NCBI RefSeq assembly: GCF_002215035.1
Contig: NZ_NKFP01000002.1
Span: forward strand, 44,485-108,484
Length of the DNA stretch: 64,000 bases
DNA from: Leptolyngbya ohadii IS1
Lineage (GTDB): Bacteria; Cyanobacteriota; Cyanobacteriia; Elainellales; Elainellaceae
Direction of reading: 5' to 3'
Numbering within the stretch: position 1 is the stretch's first letter; the number at the start of each line of letters is the position of its first letter. The notes beneath the pieces are model-generated. The model did not search any database. It saw only the letters and a list, made by a program, of their open reading frames with translations, and was not told where the DNA came from. The translations under genes and the position numbers were made by a program. This document shows, piece after piece, positions 34,117 to 43,900 of the stretch.

Positions 34117-35518
34117 TTAACCCTCTTCCATCATATTAGAGAGGAAAAATTAGACTAGAAGGGTGGCTCTTGCAGACGTGGAGGCGGTGATGGTAGAACC
34201 TCGTGCGGCTCGTCCTACCCTGCGCTTTATCGATGAATATTGTGAATGGTATGCCCCGTTGTTTCCCGAAGTGCGAAGCTTTGAAGCCTTCAAATACCTG
34301 CATGTGGGCATGATCTCAGAACTAAAACGCAAAACGCTGCCAGCTATTGCTAAAGCAGTGGGCTTAGACAATGAGCAAGGCTTACACCACCTACTGACGA
34401 AATCACCCTGGTCGGTGACGCGATTGCGACAGATTCGCTTAAAGCTCATCCTCAAGCTCCTAGACGGGCAAGCCGTGATTCTGTTGATTGACGAAACGGG
34501 CGACTGTAAAAAGGGGAAGCACACCGATTACGTCAAGCGACAATACATCGGCAATGTGGGTAAGAAGGAAAATGGCATCGTGGCAGTGACCGCTTATGCC
34601 CTATTTCGTGGCATGATATTGCCCCTATCGTTTGAGGTTTACAAACCCAAAGAGCGGCTCAAAGCGGGGGATGAGTACAAAACGAAACCGCAGATTGCAG
34701 CAGAGATGATCCGTGAACTACTATCGCTGGGATTTCGGTTTGAATTAGTGCTTGCCGATAGCTTGTACGGCGAAAGTAAAGTCAACTTTATCCGTGTGTT
34801 GGAGTCGTTGAAACTGCCCTACATCGTGGCGATCCGGTCGAACCACGGGATGTGGTTGCCCCAAGACCAAGAGGTAACCTGTGAACCCTGGCAAGCCTTT
34901 CGGCGGACCTTTAGCAATGGCAAAACCGAAGTTCGCTATCGCAGCGAGGTGATTTATGGGAAACGTCGAACGGTTCGCTACTGGTTGTTAACCACTGACC
35001 CGCAAACCTTACCGGACAACTCAACGGTCTACGTGATGAGCAATACACCTGAGGTCACGCTCGATGAGATCGGGGATCGCTACGGCGAACGAACCTGGAT
35101 TGAGTATGGACTGAAGCAAAGCAAGGACGCTCTGGGGTGGGCAGATTTTCGCGTGACCGACTACAAGCAAATCGAGCGGTGGTGGGAGATCGTTATGAGT
35201 GCCTTCACGATGGTGAGTTTATTTGCCGATGCCTTCAATCGGGAGTGTCCTTTGTCTCACCAGATATTGGCTCGACACCCGTGGTGGGATAATCAACGAG
35301 GTTGGAAAAATCTGCTGAACAACCTGCGCTTGGTAGTTGAACCCTGGATTGCTTTTAACCGACTCAAACAATGGCTTGAGGTGTTTGAAATCCCATCCTT
35401 CATCCAGGGATTTGTCCAATTAATCCAGCGGATGCAGCAGTTTTATTGCCCCGTCATGCACGACCTTTTGCTACGGCGCATCCTCTTTAGCTCTGCTTAA
35501 ATGATGGAAGAGGGTTAA
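34117..35518 (+). mobile_element. IS701-type insertion sequence with TTAA target duplication
   Basis: CCCTCTTCCATCAT at 34121-34134 is the exact inverted repeat of ATGATGGAAGAGGG at 35501-35514. Both ends are flanked by TTAA (34117-34120 and 35515-35518), matching the four-base YTAR duplication known for the IS701 family. The element of 1394 bases carries one transposase. It landed 26 bases beyond the last repeat of array 2. Confidence 0.9.
34163..35500 (+). CDS. IS701-family DDE transposase
   Basis: A 445-residue transposase, apparently intact. The three acidic residues fit ILLIDETGDCKKG, FELVLADSLYGESK and the glutamate in GERTWIEYGLKQSKD; the DETG and DSLYG strings are typical of IS701/SRSO17-type transposases. 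It is the only gene of the element and fills it from the left inverted repeat to the right one. Confidence 0.92.
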   Translation: MALADVEAVMVEPRAARPTLRFIDEYCEWYAPLFPEVRSFEAFKYLHVGMISELKRKTLPAIAKAVGLDNEQGLHHLLTKSPWSVTRLRQIRLKLILKLLDGQAVILLIDETGDCKKGKHTDYVKRQYIGNVGKKENGIVAVTAYALFRGMILPLSFEVYKPKERLKAGDEYKTKPQIAAEMIRELLSLGFRFELVLADSLYGESKVNFIRVLESLKLPYIVAIRSNHGMWLPQDQEVTCEPWQAFRRTFSNGKTEVRYRSEVIYGKRRTVRYWLLTTDPQTLPDNSTVYVMSNTPEVTLDEIGDRYGERTWIEYGLKQSKDALGWADFRVTDYKQIERWWEIVMSAFTMVSLFADAFNRECPLSHQILARHPWWDNQRGWKNLLNNLRLVVEPWIAFNRLKQWLEVFEIPSFIQGFVQLIQRMQQFYCPVMHDLLLRRILFSSA

Positions 35519-36133
35519 ACCGAATCATTAATCCAGTCGCAGTTTGAGCAGTCCCAATGCACTTGAACTGGATGGGTTGAATCAATCGGCATCTCGCAAT
35601 TCGGTCATCGCCCTATAAATAGGGGATGGGTATCCAGTAAGTCCAGTTGCTCTGTTAATATGCGTTGCCTGGGCTGCAAAATTAGCTCCCCATCGTAATA
35701 AACTGCGCTTTCTGGCTGCCATTGCTCCTCTGCTTCAGAAGCTTGGGCAGTGCAAAGTTGTTCTCCTCATGGGGCGATCGCTCCTTCAGCTTGCCCTTCA
35801 GCATACACCCTCCAAACATTCAATCAGTTTCCCCAACGAGTGGAATGAGATTTAGCATAGACCAAAATTGCTGAAATGCCCGGACTATAAGCGATCGAGG
35901 GTCACACCAACAGAATCAGGGTTTGAGGGATTTGTTTTATCCCTCGCGATAAACCTGCAAACAGGGGTTGCGTCAGACGATGAGATAGATTAGCTCACTA
36001 TGTAGACGCAGTTACAGCAATTTGAGGATTTGGAAAAGTTGCCCAATCGTTTCATGATCACGGTTTAACTTCTGGGAATCCTGAAGATAGATACATTTTT
36101 TCTACCGTCTTCTTCCCAGATGTTTGAGTATTC
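35519..36133. other. Gene-free stretch between the IS and the helicase island
   Basis: About 600 bases without a credible coding frame. A seven-base hairpin GAGGGAT/ATCCCTC lies at 35925-35945 without a T-run. A promoter for the island at 36134 must lie here, but no clear -35/-10 pair was identified. Confidence 0.4.
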
Positions 36134-38974
36134 ATGACCACACAACCGCTTCCCACCCCCGGTTCGATCGTCTGTTGCCGTCAGCGTCAGTGGGTGATGC
36201 TCCCTTCTGATAATCCAGATGTGATTCGCCTACGTCCCTTGAGCGGCAGTGAAGAACAGATTTGTGGGCTGTATCGTCCCCTGGCTCTCGAAGACCTGGA
36301 AGATGCTCAATTCCCCTTACCCCAAGCCACTGCGGTTCAAGACCATACGGCAGCTCAACTCTTGATGGATGCCGCTCGGCTGAGTTTGCGGAATGGGGCA
36401 GGTCCCTTTCGGTGTTTGGGGCGGCTATCGGTGCGTCCTCGACCCTACCAGATTGTGCCTTTGCTAATGGCGCTGCGTTTGGAAACGGTGCGGCTATTGG
36501 TTGCGGATGATGTGGGAATCGGGAAGACGATCGAAGCTGGACTGGTTGCCCGTGAACTGCTGGATCGGGGGGAAGTGAAACGGCTAGCGGTGCTATGTCC
36601 ACCCCATTTATGTGATCAGTGGCAGAAGGAATTACAGGAAAAATTTCATATTGACGCAGTAGTCGTGCGATCGGGCACGGTGGGCAAGCTGGAGCGAGGC
36701 TTGCCTGCGGGAGACCACCACATTTTCAGCTACTATCGGCATCTCGTGGTCAGCCTGGACTACGCCAAGTCAGACAAGCGGAGAGCCAGTTTCCTCACCC
36801 ATTGTCCTGATCTCGTCATTGTGGATGAGGCGCATACCTGCGCTAATCCAGGCAAGCAGAACGTATCGCAGCAGCAGCGGCATCAACTCATCCGGCAGAT
36901 TGCTCAGAACACAGATCAACATCTGGTACTGCTAACGGCGACTCCCCACAGCGGCATCGAAGCCTCATTTATGTCGCTGCTGGGTTTGCTGAAGCCGGAG
37001 TTCGAGAACCTGAATCTAGAGCGGTTGTCTGAAGCGGAGCGATCGAAGCTGGCGAATCATTTTGTGCAGCGGCGGCGGGCAGATGTGAAACAGTGGTTGG
37101 GCAATGAAACGCCTTTCCCCCAACGAGAGGCGATCGAGCAGCCCTACAAATTGTCGAAAGAATATCGGGCACTGTTCGATGAGGTTTATGATTTTGCCCG
37201 TGGCATCGTCAAAACAACGACTGCTGAGATGAGCTACGCTCAGCGGCGGGGACGCTACTGGTCTGCGCTGGCACTGATTCGGTGTGCGATGTCTTCTCCG
37301 GCTGCCGCCGTTGCTACCTTGAGTAAGCAAATTAGTAATCGGGAGTCGAGCATCGAGAACCGGGAGCCGGATGATTTAGCAGGCTTAGATGAGGTGATGG
37401 GGTCATACACCTACGATCTGACCGAGCAGGAGCAGGTTTCTGATGCTCAGCCCACACTGGCAATCGAGCAGGGACAGCAATCCTACAAGGATTCGGAACG
37501 GCGGAAACTGCGCTCGTTTGTGCAGTCGGCTCAGAAGCTGTTTGGGGAGAAAGACTCCAAGCTTCAGGCAACGATCGCTTCGGTGACGAATCTGCTGAAG
37601 GAGGAGCGCAATCCAATCATCTGGTGTCGGTATATTGCAACAGCAAACTATGTGGCAGAGGCACTGCGGCAAAAGCTGGAGAAGAAGGGCAGCCAGGTAC
37701 GAGTGATTGCGATTACGGGGGAACTGTCTGAGGATGAGCGAGAGATTCGTTTAGCAGAGTTGACCCAGTATCCGCAGCGGGTGCTGGTGGCGACAGATTG
37801 CCTCAGCGAAGGGGTGAACCTGCAAGAACATTTTGCAGCCGTGCTGCACTACGACCTGCCCTGGAATCCGAATCGGCTGGAGCAGCGGGAAGGACGGATC
37901 GATCGCTACGGTCAGACGGTGCCCCTGGTAAAAAGCTATTTGCTGTATGGGCAGGATAACCCGGTGGATGGGGCGGTGCTGGAGGTTCTGATTCGCAAAG
38001 CAGTCCAGATCCATAAATCGCTGGGAATTACCGTGCCTGTACCGATGGACAGTGCGACGGTCTCTGAGGCGGTGTTCAAGTCTCTGTTTGATCACGCGAC
38101 GGATGCCGAACAACTGTCGCTTTTGAATCTGCTGGAGTCGGAAGAATCAACTGTGGATCAGGTGCATAAAAGCTGGGATCGGGCAGTGGAGCGGGAGAAG
38201 ATTAGCCGCACTCGCTTTGCCCAGCGATCGATTAAGCCGGAAGAGGTGGAGCAGGAGTTGATTGAATCCGAGCGCATTCTGGGGGATGAACAGGATGTGG
38301 AACGATTTGTCCGGTCTGCTTGTGAGCGGTTGAGCAGTACGCTAGTCAAAAAGAAACAGGGTTGGCTATTGCAGTCGCCGCCTCAGTGTGTGCGATCGCG
38401 TCTGGGGGACAAGCCTCGTTTAATTTCGTTTACCAGCCCAACGCCAGAAGGGGTGGAATACGTGGGGCGTAATCATCCCCTGGTGGAAGAACTTGCCCGA
38501 CATTTGCTGGAAGCAGCCTTGGAGAATACCCAAGACCCGATCGCGGCTCGCTGTGGGTTTACAGTCACGGATGCCGTGGAGAAACGCACGACGCTTGTGC
38601 TATTGCGATTAAGGCATTTGCTCGAAGGCGGCAATCGTCAAAGTTTGCTGGCGGAAGAGTGTCTGGTCGCTGGCTTTACGGGTTCCCCGGCTAATCCCTT
38701 GTGGCTGGAGCCGGAAGACGCGCAGAATCTATTGCAGCAGGTACAGCCTACCGGGGATAAGCCGATCGCCCTAAAGCGGATGGAAATTGCAGAACTGCTG
38801 GAGCGGATGGAGGAATTGCAGGAGGACCTGGAGTTTCTGGCAAAGGAGCGATCGCAGTCTCTTTCCCAGTCGCATCGGCGAGTGAGGGCGATCACGAAGG
38901 AAGGACAAATTCGGGTGAAGCCGCAGTTACCAATGGATACTATAGGTGTTTATATACTACAACCAAGAGATTGA
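36134..38974 (+). CDS. DrmD-like SNF2-family helicase
   Basis: A 946-residue SF2 helicase of the SNF2 type, close in layout to DrmD of class 1 DISARM. Motif I is ADDVGIGKTIEAGL, motif II VIVDEAHTC, motif III LLTATPHSG, motif V TDCLSEGVNLQ and motif VI NRLEQREGRIDRYGQ. The C-terminal 250 residues are helical and end GVYILQPRD, a conserved-looking close. In DISARM this protein works with a methyltransferase and DrmABC in restricting phage DNA. It is the first gene of the plus-strand island. The naming rests on motif pattern and neighbours; other SNF2-type defence helicases (such as DpdE) are possible. Confidence 0.75.
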   Translation: MTTQPLPTPGSIVCCRQRQWVMLPSDNPDVIRLRPLSGSEEQICGLYRPLALEDLEDAQFPLPQATAVQDHTAAQLLMDAARLSLRNGAGPFRCLGRLSVRPRPYQIVPLLMALRLETVRLLVADDVGIGKTIEAGLVARELLDRGEVKRLAVLCPPHLCDQWQKELQEKFHIDAVVVRSGTVGKLERGLPAGDHHIFSYYRHLVVSLDYAKSDKRRASFLTHCPDLVIVDEAHTCANPGKQNVSQQQRHQLIRQIAQNTDQHLVLLTATPHSGIEASFMSLLGLLKPEFENLNLERLSEAERSKLANHFVQRRRADVKQWLGNETPFPQREAIEQPYKLSKEYRALFDEVYDFARGIVKTTTAEMSYAQRRGRYWSALALIRCAMSSPAAAVATLSKQISNRESSIENREPDDLAGLDEVMGSYTYDLTEQEQVSDAQPTLAIEQGQQSYKDSERRKLRSFVQSAQKLFGEKDSKLQATIASVTNLLKEERNPIIWCRYIATANYVAEALRQKLEKKGSQVRVIAITGELSEDEREIRLAELTQYPQRVLVATDCLSEGVNLQEHFAAVLHYDLPWNPNRLEQREGRIDRYGQTVPLVKSYLLYGQDNPVDGAVLEVLIRKAVQIHKSLGITVPVPMDSATVSEAVFKSLFDHATDAEQLSLLNLLESEESTVDQVHKSWDRAVEREKISRTRFAQRSIKPEEVEQELIESERILGDEQDVERFVRSACERLSSTLVKKKQGWLLQSPPQCVRSRLGDKPRLISFTSPTPEGVEYVGRNHPLVEELARHLLEAALENTQDPIAARCGFTVTDAVEKRTTLVLLRLRHLLEGGNRQSLLAEECLVAGFTGSPANPLWLEPEDAQNLLQQVQPTGDKPIALKRMEIAELLERMEELQEDLEFLAKERSQSLSQSHRRVRAITKEGQIRVKPQLPMDTIGVYILQPRD

Positions 38975-39051
38975 GAGAAACAGACCCCAACTGCACAGTT
39001 GGTGTGATAGCTTGGGTAGAATTAAAGGTAGTGAAGTAACAAATAGTTTTT

Positions 39052-39975
39052 ATGGATGAGTTACTTGAGAATAGACATAAGCGTAGAATCTTCATATACT
39101 TATCCTTTGTTACTTTTTCACTCCTCCTACTAATTAGGATGTTTGCTGTCCCAGCAATCTTTAAGGTTTCACAGCCAAAGTTTGTTGAGATTCTGAATGT
39201 TATTTTAGACAATTTGATTGCTTCTGGTATTGCTACAGTTGCAATTGCTGGGCTGATTTTTTGGCTCAATCCCCCTGTGATGAGAAATGCAGAAATTAGT
39301 GTTCTAGAGCCACGTCAAGTATCTAGATTATTGCAGGAAGGGAGACAATCTACTAACACCTACTGGTTTAATGGCGGAACAGGACGGTTTACTCGTGCTG
39401 TAACAATCCCTGGACTTGCAGCATCTGCTAGAGCTAATAATCAAACAACTGAACTTACCATTCAATTAATTGATCCTTGCAATTCAGAACTATGCGAGAC
39501 ATATGCGAATTATCGAAATCGTCTTCGCTCTGCCGGAGGAAAATCGTCTTGGACAACAAAGCTAGTTCAACTCGAAGTTTACGCTACTATTGTTTCAGCA
39601 TATGCTTACCAAAGTTCACAACCTCTCCTACAAGTAAAAGTCGGATTAAAGCAAAACTATTCCTTGTTCCGCATCGATCTGTCTTCAACGCAAGCAATTA
39701 TTACTAAAGAAGACCCTCAGGAACCTGCTTTAATCTGTAAAGCAGGCTCACTATTCTACCATTCATTTCTTGAGGATATGCGTTTGAGTCTAGATCAAGC
39801 GTTGATCTTGCCTCGTAGCTCCTGTGAGAAGCCGCAATTCCTGAAGGTAGAGGATGTGTCAACGCTGTTAAAGAATTTAGACATTCAGAATGCTGATTTA
39901 TCTGAAGCAGATCTTTTGCAAATTATCGAAAAAGTTCAGAAGCTAGATAGCCCTTATGCAGGTTCTACTCGATAA
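39052..39975 (+). CDS. Two-TM membrane protein of the defence island
   Basis: A 307-residue protein with two transmembrane helices at about 14-35 (IFIYLSFVTFSLLLLIRMFA) and 45-70 (VILDNLIASGIATVAIAGLI), then a cytoplasmic domain of about 230 residues. The domain contains NTYWFNGGTGRFTRAVTIPG and LTIQLIDPCNSELCETYANY, a pattern with a glycine loop and a DP motif that I have the impression of seeing in defence-island proteins, but no family name can be given. Its end overlaps the next gene by 20 bases, so they form a pair. A 2TM protein with a soluble partner resembles an abortive-infection module; that is inference. Confidence 0.6.
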   Translation: MDELLENRHKRRIFIYLSFVTFSLLLLIRMFAVPAIFKVSQPKFVEILNVILDNLIASGIATVAIAGLIFWLNPPVMRNAEISVLEPRQVSRLLQEGRQSTNTYWFNGGTGRFTRAVTIPGLAASARANNQTTELTIQLIDPCNSELCETYANYRNRLRSAGGKSSWTTKLVQLEVYATIVSAYAYQSSQPLLQVKVGLKQNYSLFRIDLSSTQAIITKEDPQEPALICKAGSLFYHSFLEDMRLSLDQALILPRSSCEKPQFLKVEDVSTLLKNLDIQNADLSEADLLQIIEKVQKLDSPYAGSTR

Positions 39976-40630
39976 TCTTGCTAATCGTATACAAAGTAAA
40001 AGCTTACATCCTAACATCGTAGAAGATACATATCTTCTCTTAAGAGAAATTAGAAGAAATCCTGACAAGCTATCGTTAGTTTGCCATCCTCTCGGTTTTT
40101 TGCTAATTAAACTTGGGAATCTCGATTCATCTAGCAGCCTTAGGCTACATACTTGGCTACCTAATCGACGAACTACGCAAAACCCTGAGTGGTTGATACA
40201 TAATCATACTTTCACTCTTGATAGTCATATTCTTATTGGTCAAGTTACTAATAACGTCTTTCATATAGATTTTTGCTCACATCATCCCACTGGATGTCTT
40301 TACTCAGTAGAGTATAGCGGTGAAAAATCAATACTCAGAAGAACCTCCCATGTTTTAGCCTGTACCCAGCTTAGCCGAATAACTTATACCCAAGGATCTC
40401 ATTACAAGGTTGAGAAGGGAAGTTTTCACTCTACACAAGTTCCATTTGATGGATTGGCAATGTCTATTGTTCTCTCTAGTGAACAAGAATCAACATCGCC
40501 TTATGTCATTGGAGAGCTAGGAGCAGAAGAAAACTATGTTTATCATAGAGTTATTGCTGCACCAGAAACAGTGGATGCAATTTTTTCGATTCTTGATTCT
40601 TGTCTTCTTGCTAGTATTAATACGTTCTAA
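39956..40630 (+). CDS. Cupin-like partner of the two-TM protein
   Basis: A 224-residue soluble protein. The centre contains CHPLGFLLIKLG, SLRLHTWLP, EWLIHNHTFTLDSHILIGQV and FHIDFCSHHP, a histidine-rich beta pattern (H-x-H) resembling a cupin metal site. It is translated with the upstream 2TM gene, which it overlaps by 20 bases. Base composition is lower in GC than the flanking helicase and methyltransferase genes, which suggests that the pair was inserted separately. Function unknown. Confidence 0.55.
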   Translation: MQVLLDNLANRIQSKSLHPNIVEDTYLLLREIRRNPDKLSLVCHPLGFLLIKLGNLDSSSSLRLHTWLPNRRTTQNPEWLIHNHTFTLDSHILIGQVTNNVFHIDFCSHHPTGCLYSVEYSGEKSILRRTSHVLACTQLSRITYTQGSHYKVEKGSFHSTQVPFDGLAMSIVLSSEQESTSPYVIGELGAEENYVYHRVIAAPETVDAIFSILDSCLLASINTF

Positions 40631-40933
40631 GCTAGTTTTGAGAAGATTAGGTTGTTCAGTACAGAAATTTGTTCACTTGTTTTCATTTCTATTTAATCTT
40701 GTACTGAAGCCTGAATGTTATAAAAAGCGATTACTTGTGGAACACTTATCGTGTCAGGAAGTTCTTCGCCCCCTCACAGAAATTTCCGATCGCGACATCG
40801 AATTTTTACACGCCGTCTCCTGAGTACTGGCTTCGGGGATCGGTAAAGGTATTAGGTCCGGATTTTGGATGGCTTCTCAGCGGAGCCATTCCAGTTTTGT
40901 CTGCTCAGATTTTGGGTGAATGGAGAGTGAGCA
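40631..40933. other. Gene-free gap before the methyltransferase
   Basis: About 300 bases. A short frame crosses it but has an unlikely composition and no start signal. The first 120 bases are AT-rich like the preceding gene pair; GC rises again towards the methyltransferase, marking a likely insertion border. Confidence 0.4.
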
Positions 40934-43900
40934 ATGGCTGTTGCATCCGTTACGTTGGCTGGGGTTCAAATTGAAGGAAATCTAATCGCGCCGGATCTGA
41001 CGAGTGAGTTGCTGGCAGGTAACTTCAAAGGACAGGCGATCGAGGATTTTGGCTTCAGCAGGGCGGATAAGCTGGCGGATGAAATTGCGGTTGCTTGGGG
41101 AGATGCGAAGGCATATTGGGCAGCATTTCAGCGGGCATTGGGGCGATTGCCAGAAGATGACCCAGCCACAACAGTGACTCGTGAACAGTGGGCAGTGCCA
41201 CTGCTGCGGAGTTTGGGCTATGACCCGATCTATACGGCAAAAGCAGAAGTGGTAGATGGACAGACCTACGCCATTTCGCACCGGACAAATCCTGGGGAAG
41301 ACAAGCCTCCCATTCATATTTTGGGCTGTCGGGTGGGATTGGAGCAGCGTCCTCCGAGCGGTACGCCCCGGCTGTCTGCCCATGCGCTGATGCAGGAATA
41401 CCTGAATCGGACGGAGCATTTGTGGGGTGTGGTGACGAATGGTTTGCAGTGGCGACTGCTGCGCGACTCTTCGTTGATGACCCGCCTGACCTACGTTGAG
41501 TTTGATCTGGAGCAGATCCTCAGCGGGGAGAATTTTGCTGAGTTTGGACTGTTTTATCGCCTGTTTCATCGATCGCGTCTGCCGCAGGGCATGGAGGATG
41601 CGGATGAATGTTTGCTGGAGTTTTATCACCAGGAGACGCTGCAACAGGGGGGACGGGTTCGCGATCGGCTGCGAGATGGGGTTGAGAAAGCCTTGATCCA
41701 GTTGGGAACGGGGTTTTTACAGCATCCTGAGAATGAAGGGCTGCGGCAGAAGGTCGAATCCGGGCAACTGAGCCACAGCGACTATTACCGTCAACTGTTG
41801 AAGCTGATTTATCGGCTCTTGTTTCTGATGGTGGCGGAGTCGCGGGATTTGCTGCTGGATGGGCAGGATGCGGAGAAGGCGCGGATTTACCAGGAGTACT
41901 ACAGCATCGATCGCCTGCGGGCAATGGTAGAGCGTCCAACTTGGCGACGGGAAGGATTTCAAGACCTGTGGCAGGGGTTGCGCGTCACGTTCCGACTGTT
42001 TGACGAGAACTGGCGGGGGAAGCTGTTGGGCTTGTCGCCCTTGAATGGGGATTTGTTTGGCTCGAAGTCGCTACTGGATCTGGATGATTGCGCGATCGAT
42101 AACCATGATTTGCTGCTGTCGGTGCGGTGTCTGTCGCTGTATGAACAAAAAGGGCAACTGCGACGGGTGAATTATGGGGCATTAGACGTTGAGGAACTTG
42201 GTTCAGTATATGAGAGCTTGCTCGATTTTTGTCCTCAAATCGTCCAGCAACATGGATTTTGGCTGTTTTTACTGGTAGTAGGGAGCGATCGTAAAACGAC
42301 TGGCTCATACTACACGCCGCCAGAGTTGGTGGGGCAGTTAATTAAGAGTGCGCTGGAGCCTGTGATTGAGGCAAAGTTACAGGCAGTAGGTAGTAGTGCA
42401 GCAAATCGGGAGGTACAGGAACAGGCGTTATTGTCGCTGAAGATTTGCGATCCGGCTTGTGGATCGGGGCATTTCCTGTTGGCGGCGGCGCGACGTGTGG
42501 GGAAGGAATTGGCGCGAGTACGGACGGGGGAGGCGCAACCGGGGGCAAAGATGTTGCGGGAGGCGATTCGGGATGTAATTCAGCACTGCATCTATGGGGT
42601 GGATCTCAATCCCCTAGCGGTAGATTTGTGTAAGGTGGCGCTGTGGATTGAAGGGTTGTGTCATGGGATGTCGCTGAATTTTTTGGATCACCGGATTAAG
42701 TGCGGTAATTCGCTAGTGGGAGTGCTGGATCTGGATTGTTTGAAGGAGGGCATTCCGGATGAGGCGTACAAGGCGGTAACAGGGGATAATAAGCAGCTTT
42801 CGTCCCAGCTTAAAAAGCGGAATAAGCAAGAGCGCAAGGATTTTGAGGCAGGACAACTTTTCATTAATTTTGAGGAGATTGAGAAGGATCGCCCGCAGTA
42901 TGCGGAGTCGGCGGAGGAGTTGAACCGGATTAAAGATGATGATCCGCCATCGGTGCGCGAGAAGGCTGAGAAATATTGGGCAAGCCGCTATGTGCAGTCC
43001 TGGCTGCGGGACTATTCGGCGTGTAATTTGTGGACGGCAGCATTTTTTATGCCAGTTACGGAGTGTAACTTGCCGTTGTTGCCAACTTCTGCCGCTCTGG
43101 AGAGTTTGCTGCAAGGGGATTGGGCAACGCAGAAAACTATGGATGTTGCGAATCAATTAGCGGAGGAGAAGCGGTTTTTCCATTGGGCGTTAGAGTTTCC
43201 GGATGTGTTTGAGCAGGGTGGGTTTGATTGTGTGTTGGGGAATCCACCGTGGGAACGGATTAAGCTACAGGAGAAGGAGTTTTTTGCATCCCGTAGTGTT
43301 GAAATTGCAAAGGCTGTAAACAAAGCAGAACGAGAAAAGCTGATCAAGGAATTGCCCAAGAAGAATCCTGCATTAGCAAAAGCATTTGAAGCTGCCAAGC
43401 ATGATGCTGAAGCACAAAGTAAGTTTATTCGTGAGTCTAGCAGATTCCCTCTTACCGCTGTCGGAGATGTCAACACCTATGCTGTGTTCACTGAAACAGT
43501 GACTAGAATCATTTCACCAGTAGGTCAAGCAGGAATTATAATTCCTAGTGCTATCGTAACAGCAGATACTACAAAAGACTTCTTCAGTCATATTGCAACT
43601 AATGGCTATCTATCTACTGTTCTAGATTTTGCAGAAATTCGGGACTTCTTTATAGGGGTAGGTAGCCCCGATCCTTTCTGCCTTTTCGTTATACGTGGAA
43701 AGGGAGAGAAGGAAATTCCTTCTAACTTTGTGTTTAAAGCTTTGAAGCTTGCTGAAATTCAAAATTCTTTAAGAAAAATTCAGCTTTTACCCCAAGATTT
43801 TATTGCACTTAACCCGAACACAAAAACTTGTCCTATATTTCGTACCAATAATGATGCAGAATTAGTTAAAAAAATCTACAAGAACGTCCCTATCATTGAA

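Noticed and set aside
40735..40974. Short plus-strand frame before the methyltransferase
   Set aside because: It overlaps the methyltransferase start, and its composition and start context are poor.
41520..43156. Minus-strand frames opposite the methyltransferase
   Set aside because: They are shadows of a well-supported gene with motifs in order.
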